Part shown: in pieces, positions 42,810 through 53,044 of the stretch
How positions within the stretch are numbered: position 1 is the stretch's first letter
Layout of the letters: each line of letters starts with the position of its first letter
Source of the DNA: Actinoplanes ianthinogenes
GTDB lineage: Bacteria; Actinomycetota; Actinomycetes; Mycobacteriales; Micromonosporaceae
Assembly (NCBI RefSeq): GCF_018324205.1
Contig: NZ_AP023356.1
Location: forward strand, 2,108,001 to 2,172,000
Length of the DNA: 64,000 bases
Direction: 5' to 3'
The notes under the pieces: generated by a model
Told to the model about the DNA's origin: nothing
The model's database searches: none
What the model saw: the letters and a program-made list of their open reading frames with translations, nothing else
Program-made: the position numbers and the translations under genes

Positions 42810-43198
42810 CCGGCCGGGTCGGCGTAAACGCGGAGCGGCTCCTCCGGGTCGTCGCTGCGGTCGAACCGCAGGGTGGCGCCGAGGCTCAGCGCCCGCTCGT
42901 GCTGCCGGTTCAGTTCCTCGACCGACGGCACCGTGGTGTCCAGGTGGATCTGCTGCGGGATCTCCTGGTCCGGCCAGGTGGTCGGTTTCAGCTTCGGCTC
43001 CTGCTGGAACGCCAGCCGCACCCCGCCGTCGGCACCCTCCAGGACCAGCCAGTCCCGGCCGTTGACGTCGTCCTGCCCCGGCGCGGGCGGCTCGTCACCG
43101 GGCCGGTATCGCAGGCCCAGCAGGTGGCGGTAGAACTCGGCGAGTTCCCGCGCGTCCGGAGCGTCCAGCACGATCGATTGCAGTCTCGGAAAGCTCAT
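42779..43198 (-). CDS. VOC-superfamily (glyoxalase-like) protein
   Basis: 139 residues with two beta-alpha-beta-beta-beta halves: 'LQSIVLDAPDARELAEFYRHLLGLRY' and 'QQIHLDTTVPSVEELNRQHERALSLGAT', ending 'RVYADPAGHTFCVFV'. Metal-ligand positions (His in 'IHLDT', Glu/Asp/His near the C-terminus) are partly kept. Relatives include lyases, dioxygenases and resistance proteins that simply bind the drug. AAGGGAG precedes the ATG. Substrate unknown. Confidence 0.8.
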   Translation of the reverse strand: MSFPRLQSIVLDAPDARELAEFYRHLLGLRYRPGDEPPAPGQDDVNGRDWLVLEGADGGVRLAFQQEPKLKPTTWPDQEIPQQIHLDTTVPSVEELNRQHERALSLGATLRFDRSDDPEEPLRVYADPAGHTFCVFVAS

Positions 43199-43242
43199 GG
43201 CTCCCTTGTACCCGCCTTCGGGCCGAGTTTGCGGTGTGTCCA

Positions 43243-43248
43243 TACCGT
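43243..43248 (+). promoter_or_regulatory. -10 hexamer TACCGT of a leaderless promoter
   Basis: TACCGT ends 7 nt before ATG 43256. Confidence 0.55.
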
Positions 43249-43255
43249 CGGCCAC

Positions 43256-44233
43256 ATGAGAGCTGTCGTCCAGGACGTCTACGGCGATGCCGGCGTGCTC
43301 CACCTCCGCGACGTCGACCGCCCCACACCCGGGCCCGGTGAGGTGCTGGTCCGGGTCGTCGCCGCCGGCGTCGACCCGGGCGTCTGGCACATGATGACCG
43401 GCCGGCCGTGGGCGATGCGCCCGGTCACCGGCATGCGTACCCCCAAGATCCCGGTCCGCGGCCGCGACCTGGCCGGCGTGGTCGAGGCCGTCGGCCCCGG
43501 CGTGTCCGGATTCCAGCCCGGGGACGAGGTCTACGGCACCACGTCGACCGGCTCGTTCGCCGAGTTCGCCACGGCCCGGGCCGACCGGATCGCCGCCAAA
43601 CCGGCCGGCGTGTCGTTCGAGCAGGCCGCGGTGGTCCCGGTCTCCGGCACCACCGCGTTGCAGGCGGTCCGGGACGTCGCCAGGGTCCGGTCCGGCCAGA
43701 GAGTCCTGGTGATCGGCGCCGGCGGCGGCATCGGCAGCTTCGCCGTCCCGCTCGCCACCGAGGCCGGCGCCGAGGTCACCGGCGTGTGCAGCGCCGGCAA
43801 GGCCGACCTGGTCCGCTCCCTGGGCGCCGTCGACGTCCTCGATTACCGCACCGAGGAGGTCGACACCCGCGGCCCGGTCTTCGACGTCATCATCGACGTC
43901 GCCGGCAACCGTCCTCTCTCCCTGCTCCGCCGAGCCCTGACCCCTCGCGGCACCCTGGTCCTGGTCGGCGGCGAGGCCCGCGGCACCGCCCTGCTGGGCG
44001 GCCTGAGCCGCAGCCTGATCGCCGCCCCGCTCAGCTCGATGTTCAGCGGCCGGCGCCTGGTCGGCCTGATCGCCAAGGAGAACGCCGCCGACCTGCGCGT
44101 CCTCGCGGACCTCCTGGAGAAAGGCACGCTCCGCCCCTGCGTCGAGCGGACCTTCCCGCTGTCCGGCGCCGCCGAGGCAGTCCGCTTGATCGGCTCCGGC
44201 CACAGCCGCGGCAAGCTGGTGGTCACCGTCTAG
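43256..44233 (+). CDS. Zinc-independent medium-chain dehydrogenase/quinone oxidoreductase
   Basis: 325 residues of MDR fold: an N-terminal GroES-like domain ('GPGEVLVRVVAAGVDPGVWHMMTG', 'RGRDLAGVVEAVGPGVSGFQPGDEVYG') and an NADPH-binding 'VLVIGAGGGIGSFAVPLATEAGAEVTGVCSAGK'. The zinc ligands of alcohol dehydrogenases are missing, as in quinone oxidoreductases and reticulon-4-interacting-protein-like reductases. It likely reduces quinones or enones with NADPH. Single gene with a leaderless promoter. Confidence 0.85.
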   Translation: MRAVVQDVYGDAGVLHLRDVDRPTPGPGEVLVRVVAAGVDPGVWHMMTGRPWAMRPVTGMRTPKIPVRGRDLAGVVEAVGPGVSGFQPGDEVYGTTSTGSFAEFATARADRIAAKPAGVSFEQAAVVPVSGTTALQAVRDVARVRSGQRVLVIGAGGGIGSFAVPLATEAGAEVTGVCSAGKADLVRSLGAVDVLDYRTEEVDTRGPVFDVIIDVAGNRPLSLLRRALTPRGTLVLVGGEARGTALLGGLSRSLIAAPLSSMFSGRRLVGLIAKENAADLRVLADLLEKGTLRPCVERTFPLSGAAEAVRLIGSGHSRGKLVVTV

Positions 44234-44304
44234 ATCCCATGCTTTCGGTACGCCCGGAGCCCGGCTGTCGGCCACCCGATGTCGTCAAGGACACGAAGGT
44301 ACGC

Positions 44305-44334
44305 AGGCGAGCGCAGAACTGGCTGCGCTCGCCT
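44305..44334. terminator. Hairpin between convergent genes
   Basis: A perfect 12-bp stem AGGCGAGCGCAG with its complement and a 6-nt loop (44317-44322) lies between the oxidoreductase and hydrolase stops. Confidence 0.72.
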
Positions 44335-44417
44335 GGCCGGCACGGCAGCTCGACAGCGAACTCGCCGGGCTGGGCAGATGCTCGGCGGTGAGCTGCCGGA
44401 CGCCGGTGCCGATCGGG

Positions 44418-45191
44418 TCAGACCGGTGCGGCGCCGGCCCGGCTGAACTGCCGGGCCAGGAATTCCCTGTCGACGCCCACCCACCGCATGGCGCGATGCG
44501 TGCCGGGGTTGGCGAGCAGCGTCTTGTCCTTCGATGCGAAGGCGTCGAACAGCGCCAGGACGGATCCTCGGTCGACGTACTCCTCGTCCAGCGGGAGCAG
44601 GAACTGGATCGGAACGGTGATCCGTTTCGCGGCCTCGAGCACCGCCTCGGAGACGAAGAACCCGCCACCGAAGACGGCGGCGGTGATCCGGGGTTCGGCC
44701 GCCACCAGCGGCACGCCGATGGCGCTGCCCAACGACATGCCGCCGCCGTAACCGATCGGCGCGCCGGTGCCGATCGCCGGCACGTCCTGCAACGCGTCCA
44801 GGACCGCCTGCCATTCGGGCACGCCGCGTTCCGCCAGCGAATCCATGTAGCGCATGCTCACCGACGCGAACCGCTCGGTGTCGCCCGCCGTCACCGCCTG
44901 GTGGATGTCAGCACGCGCCTGCTCGTCCTCGGCTGTACGGGCACGGTCGCCGTGCCCGGGCGCATCGATGGCGACGACGGTGAACCCCCAGTTCGTCACG
45001 GACTCATGGGCCCGCGCGACGAGTCCCGGGGTCTTCTTGTGCAGGCCACCACCGTGCCCCATCAACACCAGGGGCGAGAGGTCAGTGCCGCTTTCCGGGG
45101 ACCACAGCACCCCGGTGATGCCGCCGAGAACGAACTCCTGTTCGACGACACCGTCCGACGATGTCTTCGAGGTGAAATGCAGAGATTGCAT
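44418..45191 (-). CDS. Alpha/beta hydrolase of the dienelactone-hydrolase/FrsA type
   Basis: 257 residues. 'LVLMGHGGGLHKKTPG' is the oxyanion region, 'VVAIDAPGHGDR' follows strand 4, the nucleophile elbow is 'GGGMSLGSAIG', and 'LPLDEEYVD' and 'GTHRAM' supply acid and base positions. The family includes dienelactone hydrolases and esterases; substrate unknown. ATG 45191 follows AAAGG; ATG 45215 is possible. A 17-codon ORF with its own promoter and strong ribosome-binding site lies immediately upstream in the leader. Confidence 0.75.
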   Translation of the reverse strand: MQSLHFTSKTSSDGVVEQEFVLGGITGVLWSPESGTDLSPLVLMGHGGGLHKKTPGLVARAHESVTNWGFTVVAIDAPGHGDRARTAEDEQARADIHQAVTAGDTERFASVSMRYMDSLAERGVPEWQAVLDALQDVPAIGTGAPIGYGGGMSLGSAIGVPLVAAEPRITAAVFGGGFFVSEAVLEAAKRITVPIQFLLPLDEEYVDRGSVLALFDAFASKDKTLLANPGTHRAMRWVGVDREFLARQFSRAGAAPV

Positions 45192-45245
45192 GGGAATGCC
45201 TTTCAGAAGTGCCATGAGGGTCAGGCGCTCCCGGCGACTCCTATG

Positions 45246-45299
45246 TCAACCGCCTCGCCGTGAGGAGAGTGGGGAGCACCCACATGCGTACAGCGTCAT
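45246..45299 (-). CDS. Putative Cys-containing leader peptide, 17 aa
   Basis: ATG 45299 starts MTLYACGCSPLSSRRGG and stops at 45246. GAGGAGGTG (complement of 45306-45314) lies 6 nt upstream, the best ribosome-binding site in the region, and TAGCGT (45335-45340, minus strand) supplies a -10. The hydrolase starts 30-54 nt after the stop. A short ORF with CxC in a leader is the layout of attenuating or coupling peptides; expression is not shown. Confidence 0.5.
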   Translation of the reverse strand: MTLYACGCSPLSSRRGG

Positions 45300-45334
45300 G
45301 GGTCTCACCTCCTCGCAATGTCACGGCTTGCGGG

Positions 45335-45340
45335 ACGCTA
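45335..45340 (-). promoter_or_regulatory. -10 hexamer TAGCGT of the leader-peptide/hydrolase transcript
   Basis: On the minus strand, TAGCGT would start RNA about 14 nt before GAGGAGGTG. Confidence 0.45.
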
Positions 45341-45427
45341 CCGCAGTCGAGGAGGCTCCGCCAACGAGTTTCGGCCTGCTGAACCGGACCACGACGTCGG
45401 GGTCGACGGGGAGGCCGGACGGCAGGC

Positions 45428-46696
45428 TCAGGCGGTGGAGACCGCGGCCGGGTTGCGCGACGTGCTGGTGAGCCAGGTCAGGACCGGACGGACGGTCACG
45501 GCGCAGACGGCGAAGAGGGCCGCGATGACCCACCAGCCCCAGCCACCGGTCTGGATGGCGAGGTAGGTGAGACCGGCCGGGCCCAGCATCTTGCCCAGAC
45601 CCTGCACCGACTTGTCGAGGCCGATGTAGACGCCTCGCTGGCCGGCGGGCGGCACCTCGGTCTGGACGAACCACTGGGCGGCGGAGACCCAGAGCTCGGC
45701 GCCGGTGAAGAGGGCGACGATCAGGGTGAGCAGGGCGATGGTGAGCCAGCCGTGGGTGCGCCCGGTGAGGGCGGCCAGGGGGCTGCCGACCGCGGCGGCC
45801 AGGGCGGCCCAGCGGGTCAGGCGGGTGACTCCCGGGAGGGTGTCGGCGCCTCGGGTGGCGCGGACCTGGAGGGTCACCGCCAGCACGGTGTTCAGGGCGA
45901 CCAGGCCGCCGAGGACGGGTTTCGGCACGTCGGTGAAGGTGATCGCCCAGAGCGGGAGCACCTCGGCCCAGACGATGCTGTGCAGCCAGAGGACCCCGAA
46001 GATCAGGGAGGTGACGGCGTAGGGGCGGTCGCGCAGGACGCTCCACGGGCTGGGCGGCTTGGTGCCCTCGGGGTGGGCGACCGGGGTGGCGGGTGGCATG
46101 CGCAGCACCGCCAGGCCGTTGCAGCCGATGCAGGCGGCCGCGGTGTACACCAGGATCAGCAGGCCGGTCCGGGAGTCGAGGGCGAGGGCGGCGGCGCCCA
46201 GGCCGGCGCCGACGGTCCAGCCGACGTTGAGGTATGCGCGGCTGAACGCCATCGCGCGGACCCGGGACTCGGCCGGCAATGCGGCGGCCATGTAGACCAC
46301 CCGGCCCGCGGTGGCCAGTGTCTCGGCGGTCGTCTGGACGGCGATGACCAGCAGGAACAGCCAGAAGGTGCGGGCCAGGGGGTAGGCGGCGAACGCGGCG
46401 GCCTGCGCCAGGGCACCGACCGCCCAGGCGCGCTGGCCGCCGATCCGGTCGGCGAGGTGGCCGAACGGCATCGAGCCGAGCACCGCGAGGAGGCCACCGA
46501 TGGAGAGCCCGATGCCGATCTGCACCGGCGTCAGGCCGACGTACAGGGTGAAGAAGACGACGCTGCCGGTGAGGAAGGTGCCGATGCCCAGGCCCCAGAG
46601 CGCGTTCTGGAAGGACATCATCCGGGGCAGGCCGGGCGGCGGGAGGATCTTCTGGAGCGGAGCCGGTAAATCGATCATCGGGGGACATCGGATCAT
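45428..46696 (-). CDS. MFS transporter
   Basis: 422 residues, about 12 transmembrane helices. The MFS motif between helices 2 and 3 is 'GHLADRIGGQRAW', and 'AFSRAYLNVGWTVGAGLGAAAL' marks helix 5. It resembles the MdtH/YfcJ-type drug efflux group of actinobacteria. It follows an ArsR-type regulator by 22 nt in the same operon, so expression probably depends on it. ATG 46678 is an alternative start and neither has a good ribosome-binding site. Substrate unknown. Confidence 0.82.
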   Translation of the reverse strand: MIRCPPMIDLPAPLQKILPPPGLPRMMSFQNALWGLGIGTFLTGSVVFFTLYVGLTPVQIGIGLSIGGLLAVLGSMPFGHLADRIGGQRAWAVGALAQAAAFAAYPLARTFWLFLLVIAVQTTAETLATAGRVVYMAAALPAESRVRAMAFSRAYLNVGWTVGAGLGAAALALDSRTGLLILVYTAAACIGCNGLAVLRMPPATPVAHPEGTKPPSPWSVLRDRPYAVTSLIFGVLWLHSIVWAEVLPLWAITFTDVPKPVLGGLVALNTVLAVTLQVRATRGADTLPGVTRLTRWAALAAAVGSPLAALTGRTHGWLTIALLTLIVALFTGAELWVSAAQWFVQTEVPPAGQRGVYIGLDKSVQGLGKMLGPAGLTYLAIQTGGWGWWVIAALFAVCAVTVRPVLTWLTSTSRNPAAVSTA

Positions 46697-46718
46697 TCAC
46701 CGGCCGGAAACCACAAGG

Positions 46719-47219
46719 TCATAATGTCGCGGCGATGATCACCAGCAACGGGACGACACGGTCTCCCGGCACGGTGTATTGGCCGCGGCCGAGGGTGCGC
46801 AGCCAGCCGGCCGCGACCAGCTGCCGCAGGTGGTGGTAGAGCTGGCCGGTGGTGCCGAAGTCGGGGTCCTCGCCCAGCTCGGCGGCGCTCCGTGTGCCGC
46901 CCAGGATCTTGCGGAGCAGGCGGAGCCGGACCGGGTTGCCGAGGGCGGCGAGGGCGGACGCGTGCTCCGGCCAGTCGAGCGCGAGCAGGTCGTCGAGGTG
47001 GCGGGCATACTGCCAGTCGTAGTGCTCGCCGGTCGGCAGGTCGACGGTCCCGGTGTAAAGGACGGCCCCGGTGGTCTCGGCGACCCGGTCGCGCAGCCCG
47101 TACAGGGCCCAGTAGGTGTCGGCGGACGGCTCCGGGACGGCGGGTTGCTGAGCCTGGCCGACCAGGTCGGCGACGACGCGCTCCAGGGCGGCCAGGCGTT
47201 CGTGCAGGTCATCAGGCAT
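46719..47219 (-). CDS. ArsR-family winged-helix regulator
   Basis: 166 residues. A short coiled-coil-like N-terminus ('LHERLAALERVVADLVGQA') precedes a winged helix 'LAALGNPVRLRLLRKILGGTRSAAELGED', 'GTTGQLYHHLRQLVAAGWLRTLGRGQYTVP'. The second helix 'TGQLYHHLRQL' is the recognition helix of the ArsR/DUF5937-like group. No metal-binding Cys motif is present. It probably controls itself and the downstream MFS gene through the TTACGTA palindrome just upstream. Confidence 0.82.
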   Translation of the reverse strand: MPDDLHERLAALERVVADLVGQAQQPAVPEPSADTYWALYGLRDRVAETTGAVLYTGTVDLPTGEHYDWQYARHLDDLLALDWPEHASALAALGNPVRLRLLRKILGGTRSAAELGEDPDFGTTGQLYHHLRQLVAAGWLRTLGRGQYTVPGDRVVPLLVIIAATL

Positions 47220-47229
47220 GACTTCACTA

Positions 47230-47245
47230 TTACGTAACTACGTAA
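47230..47245. promoter_or_regulatory. Palindromic operator TTACGTA-n2-TACGTAA
   Basis: Two 7-bp inverted arms around AC lie 11 nt upstream of the ArsR-type start, in the divergent space toward the HEAT gene. Confidence 0.6.
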
Positions 47246-47279
47246 AGGCGTTCAACGACATTTCGTCATATGCACCTTG

Positions 47280-47285
47280 TACCTT
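47280..47285 (+). promoter_or_regulatory. -10 hexamer TACCTT of a leaderless promoter
   Basis: TACCTT ends 6 nt before GTG 47292, which is preferred to TTG 47277. Confidence 0.5.
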
Positions 47286-47291
47286 CTTCCT

Positions 47292-49187
47292 GTGCTTGAC
47301 GATCTTGCGACGGTGGACTGGGCGGGGCTGGAGCACGCGTACGGGCCGGCCGAGGACGTGCCCGGCCTGCTCCGGGCGCTCGCCGACGGGGACGAGGAGG
47401 CGCTCTACGAGCTGTTCGGCAACATCTGGCACCAGGGGACGGTGTATCCGGCGACGGCGTACGCCGTGCCGTTCCTGATCCGGCTCCTGGACGCGCCCGG
47501 CGCCGACACCGCGGGCGTGCTGCACCTGCTCACCGAGATCGCCGACGGGCACGGCTACCACGACGTGCACGTGCGCGAGCCGGTCAAGCGGGACGTCCCG
47601 GAGATGCGCGAGCAGATCGCCGCGGAGCTGGACACCGTCACGGCGGCGCACCAGGCGGTCGTCGCCGGGCTGCCCAGCTACCTGCGGCTGCTCGCCGCGC
47701 ACCCGGACGACGAGGTACGGTCCGGCGCCGCCCACCTGATCGGCGAGCTCGGCGCGGAGGTGGCCGGCGGGGCCTCCGCCGGGCTGCGCACGACCTCGGT
47801 CACCGATCGGGCCGAGCTGGTCCGGGCCACCGCGGTGCTGGCCCTCGGCGCGCGCGGCGAGACCGCCGACGACCGGCTCGCCGACCCGTCGCCGCTGGTC
47901 CGGCTGGCCGCCGCGCTGGTGCTCGCCGCGTCCGACCCGGACGCGGCGCTGCCCGGCCCGGTGGTGCAGATCCTGGAACGGGACGCGCCGGACGCCCTGG
48001 ACCTGATCGAGCGGTTGCCGGCGCACGAGACCGGCGCGCTGATCTGGGTGGTGCGCCGGCTGGCGCCCCGCTGGGAGTTGCAGGTCCGGCTGATCACCGG
48101 CTGGCTGCGGCACACCGACCCGGAGGTGCGCGGTGGTGCCGCGTTCGCCGCGCAGGAACCGATGATGGCCTGGCCACCGGCCGCCGAGCTGCTGGCCGGA
48201 CCGCTCGCCGACGCCCTCGCCGACCCGTCCGAGCGGGTCCGCCGCTGGGCCGGGCGGTTCCTGCCCCCGGGCGGCACGCCGGCCGCCGGCGTCACCGACC
48301 GGTTGGTGGCCGCGCTGGAGCGGGACGGCGACCCCGACGTCCTGGCCCAGCTGTGCCGCGCGCGGGACCCGCGGGCCGACGCGTTCGTCGCGCGGCGGCT
48401 CGCCGCCGGGGAGTACGACCCGCTGTGGAAGTCGCTGAACCTGCTCGGCCCGTGGGCGACCGCCAGCCGGGACGTGCTGGCCGCGGCGATCGACGCCGCC
48501 CCGTTCAGCGCCGAGGGCACGATCGAGGGCAACCTGCGCAACGGCATGATTCGCGCGGCCGGCCGGACCGGGGTGCCGGCCGCCGAGCTGGTTCCGCTGC
48601 TGCGCCGGTGGATCGCCCACCATCCGACGCCGGTCTGCCTGGTCCTCGCCGACCTCGGCCCGGACGGGGCCGCGGCGCTGCCCGAGCTGACCGCGCTGAC
48701 CGGCCCGCGCCCGGCCCGGATCCGGCGGAACGCGGCCCGGGCGATCTGGCGGATCACCGGCGACCCGACCGGCGTGCTGGAGCTGCTGCGCGAGGACTCC
48801 GGGGACCCGCAGGCACGGCAGCTGATCGCCGAGCTGGGTCCGGTGGCGGCCGAGTTCGCCGATCGACTGCCGCCGCTGTTCGACGCGGACGACTACTGGG
48901 CACCGTCCGAGGCGGCGATCGCGTACTGGAAGGTGACCGGCGACAGCGCGCCGGTCGTTCCGGTGCTGCTGCGCTATCTGGAGTGCAACCTGCGCGGCCG
49001 GCGGGCGGTGGCGTGCCTGGCCGAGATCGGGCCGGAGGCGGCCGCGGCGGTGCCGCGGTTGCGGGCGGCGGTGGCGGCGCCGCTGCGGCAGGCGCGGTCC
49101 GCCGGTGACGCGGACGCGGTGCGCGAGGACGAGGAGTGGCGCGCCGCCTGCGCCGCCGCACTGGAGCGGATCGGCGAGCACCCCTAA
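47292..49187 (+). CDS. Large HEAT-repeat protein
   Basis: 631 residues made almost wholly of helical repeats. Examples are 'VYPATAYAVPFLIRLLDAPG', 'HPDDEVRSGAAHLIGELG', 'DPSPLVRLAAALVLAASDPD', 'HTDPEVRGGAAFAAQEP', 'DPSERVRRWAGRFLPPG' and 'GRRAVACLAEIGPEAAAAVPRL'. The start region 'WHQGTVYPAT' is common to an actinobacterial family of HEAT proteins of unknown function. It has no enzymatic motif or signal peptide and is not closely related to the short HEAT protein at 3240. Monocistronic. Confidence 0.75.
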   Translation: MLDDLATVDWAGLEHAYGPAEDVPGLLRALADGDEEALYELFGNIWHQGTVYPATAYAVPFLIRLLDAPGADTAGVLHLLTEIADGHGYHDVHVREPVKRDVPEMREQIAAELDTVTAAHQAVVAGLPSYLRLLAAHPDDEVRSGAAHLIGELGAEVAGGASAGLRTTSVTDRAELVRATAVLALGARGETADDRLADPSPLVRLAAALVLAASDPDAALPGPVVQILERDAPDALDLIERLPAHETGALIWVVRRLAPRWELQVRLITGWLRHTDPEVRGGAAFAAQEPMMAWPPAAELLAGPLADALADPSERVRRWAGRFLPPGGTPAAGVTDRLVAALERDGDPDVLAQLCRARDPRADAFVARRLAAGEYDPLWKSLNLLGPWATASRDVLAAAIDAAPFSAEGTIEGNLRNGMIRAAGRTGVPAAELVPLLRRWIAHHPTPVCLVLADLGPDGAAALPELTALTGPRPARIRRNAARAIWRITGDPTGVLELLREDSGDPQARQLIAELGPVAAEFADRLPPLFDADDYWAPSEAAIAYWKVTGDSAPVVPVLLRYLECNLRGRRAVACLAEIGPEAAAAVPRLRAAVAAPLRQARSAGDADAVREDEEWRAACAAALERIGEHP

Positions 49188-49276
49188 GGGATCGGATGGG
49201 TCCGATTCCGGATATGTCGCCGGCGGCGCCCGGGACAGGATGAATCGGTCCCTGTCACTGATCCCCGGGAGTCCCC

Positions 49277-50668
49277 ATGCGTTTGATGGCGCTGGTCACC
49301 ACCGTCCTGGTCGCCGCCGCACCGGCGGTCGCGCACGCCGCGCCCGCCCGTGCGGCCCTGGACTGGGGCGAGTGCACCGAGGTGATCCCGAACATCACGC
49401 CGGACCCCCTGGTCACCTGCGGGTGGCTGACCCTGCCGGTCGACTGGGCACGCCCGCACGGCGCGACGTTCCGGATGGCGGTGGCGAAACGGGCCGCTCC
49501 GGACCCGCAGCGCCGGGTCGGGACACTGGTGTTCGGGCCGGGCGGGCCGGGTGACTCGGGCGTCTACCGGGTACGCCAGGGCACCCGGTTCAGCCCCGAG
49601 CAGCGGGACCGGTTCGACATCGTCAGCTTCGATCCGCGTACCGTGGCTCGATCGGCCGCGCCCACCTGCGCGCCGGAGGCGGACGACCCACCGGTGATCC
49701 TCGACGGGCCGGCCGCGTTCGCGGCGGCGATCAGCAGCAACCGCGCCTACTGGGCGCGGTGCCGGGCGAGCAGCCCGGTCTTCGGCAACGCCGACTCGGT
49801 GACGATCGCGCGGGACCTGGACGCGCTGCGCCGGGCGCTCGGTGAGCCGCGGCTGACCTTCCACGGCAGCTCCTACGGCACGCTGCTCGGGCAGATGTAC
49901 GCCGAACGGTTCCCCGACCGGGTCCGGGCGATCGTGCTGGAGAGCGCCTTCGACCACGATCTGCCGCTGACCGAGTACGTCCGGTCCGAGGCAGCCGCCT
50001 CGCAGGACGCCCTCGACGAGTTCGTGGCCTGGTGCGACCGGGTGACCACGGCCGAATGCGAGCTGCACGGCACCGACGTGCGGGACACCTGGCGCTCGAT
50101 CGTGAAACGGGCCGGCGAGGGTGGCTATCCGGGGTCGACCACGTTCGAGATCGCGGCGATCCCGATGGCGCTGACCCCGCAGTGGCCGACGCTGGCCACC
50201 ACGATCCGCCGGTTGGCGGACGGGTGGGTGCCGCCGAAGCCGGATCTGGGCGTGGCGTCCGGTGTGTTCTGCGCGGACTTCCCGGTGCGGGTGCGGGACT
50301 TCCAGGCGTACCGAAAGCTCCTGGACGTGGCGGCGAAGGCCGCGCCGGACGTGCCTTACGGCGCGGGCCTGCTCGCGGTCCGGACCTGTCTCGGCTGGCC
50401 GCAACCGATCGCGAATCCGCCGCACCGCCTGAGCGTGCACACCCGCACCCCGCTGCTGGTGTTCAACGCCGTGCACGACCCCCGGACGCCGTACGCGTGG
50501 GCCCGGCACGTGGCCGCCGAGCTCGGTCCGAGCGGGCGGCTGGTCACCTACCGGGGCGCCGGGCACGGCCAGTACCGGGCGACCGCCTGCACCACGTCGG
50601 TGATCGACCGCTACCTGATCGACCTGACGGTCCCGCCGCCGGGCGCCTCGTGCCCGGCGGCGGACTGA
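49277..50668 (+). CDS. Secreted TAP-type alpha/beta hydrolase (tripeptidyl aminopeptidase-like)
   Basis: 463 residues with a signal peptide ('MRLMALVTTVLVAAAPAVAHA'). The mature part shows 'LVFGPGGPGDSG' (oxyanion), nucleophile 'FHGSSYGTLLGQMYAERFP', acid Asp in 'NAVHDPRTP' and base His in 'YRGAGHGQY', the S33/TAP pattern with the conserved C-terminal TAP-like segment. Streptomyces relatives remove N-terminal tripeptides from exported proteins. Several Cys pairs fit an extracellular enzyme. CGGGAG precedes the ATG. It converges on the NUDIX gene with 6 nt between stops. Confidence 0.82.
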   Translation: MRLMALVTTVLVAAAPAVAHAAPARAALDWGECTEVIPNITPDPLVTCGWLTLPVDWARPHGATFRMAVAKRAAPDPQRRVGTLVFGPGGPGDSGVYRVRQGTRFSPEQRDRFDIVSFDPRTVARSAAPTCAPEADDPPVILDGPAAFAAAISSNRAYWARCRASSPVFGNADSVTIARDLDALRRALGEPRLTFHGSSYGTLLGQMYAERFPDRVRAIVLESAFDHDLPLTEYVRSEAAASQDALDEFVAWCDRVTTAECELHGTDVRDTWRSIVKRAGEGGYPGSTTFEIAAIPMALTPQWPTLATTIRRLADGWVPPKPDLGVASGVFCADFPVRVRDFQAYRKLLDVAAKAAPDVPYGAGLLAVRTCLGWPQPIANPPHRLSVHTRTPLLVFNAVHDPRTPYAWARHVAAELGPSGRLVTYRGAGHGQYRATACTTSVIDRYLIDLTVPPPGASCPAAD

Positions 50669-50674
50669 GTCAGT

Positions 50675-51222
50675 TCAGCGGGCCCGGGCCGCGGCCAGCA
50701 GCCCGGCCACCGCCGCGGCGTTGGTGATCTCGCCGCGGAACACCATGGCGACCGCCTCGTCGAGGTCGACCCGGACCACCTCCAGGTCGGCCTCCTCAGC
50801 GGTGCGGGAGTGCCGCTCCCCCGGCGGCACCGGGGTCAGCTCCCGAGCCCGATAGATCAGCACGTGCTCGGTGCTGAACCCGGGCGAGGTGTGCAGCTCG
50901 ATCAGCCGGTCCCAGCGCGCGGCCGCGAGGTCGGCCTCCTCGGCCAGCTCCCGGGCCGCGGTCAGCGCCGGGTCCTCGCCGTCGACGTCGCGCAGCCCGG
51001 CCGGCAGCTCCCAGATCCGGGCGCGGAGCGCGTGCCGGTACTGCTTGATCAGCACCACCCGGTCCCGCTCGTCGAGGGCGACCACGACGACGGCGCCCTT
51101 GTTGCGCACCACGTCGCGCTTGGCGGTGTCGCCGTCGGACATGGTCACCTCGTCCGTGACCACGTCGAAGATCGGCCCGCGGTACCGCTCGGTGCTGCCG
51201 ACGACCTCGTGCTCGAAGGCCA

Positions 51223-51223
<1 letters not shown>
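50675..51223 (-). CDS. NUDIX hydrolase (ADP-ribose pyrophosphatase type)
   Basis: 182 residues. The Nudix box spans 'GLRDVDGEDPALTAARELAEEADL', keeping the R-E-x-x-E-E metal ligands, with upstream 'VLIKQYRHALRARIWELPAG', typical of ADP-ribose pyrophosphatases, and 'SPGFSTEHVLIYRARELTP' after the box. It hydrolyses ADP-ribose or similar nucleoside diphosphates. The ATG overlaps the pyrG stop by one base (TGATG), so it is coupled to pyrG, an arrangement conserved in actinobacteria. Confidence 0.88.
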
Positions 51224-52968
<1,745 letters not shown>

Positions 52969-53044
52969 TCAGTGCCCCATCCACGGGAATTCACCGTAAC
53001 ACTGATTGCCGGGGCCGCGGCGTTCGGGCTGGTGGACCTGCGTG

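Noticed and set aside
44234..44300. Minus-strand coding tail after the hydrolase gene
   Set aside because: A short protein-like stretch is open here, but it lies beyond the hydrolase stop in another frame and has no start or motif.
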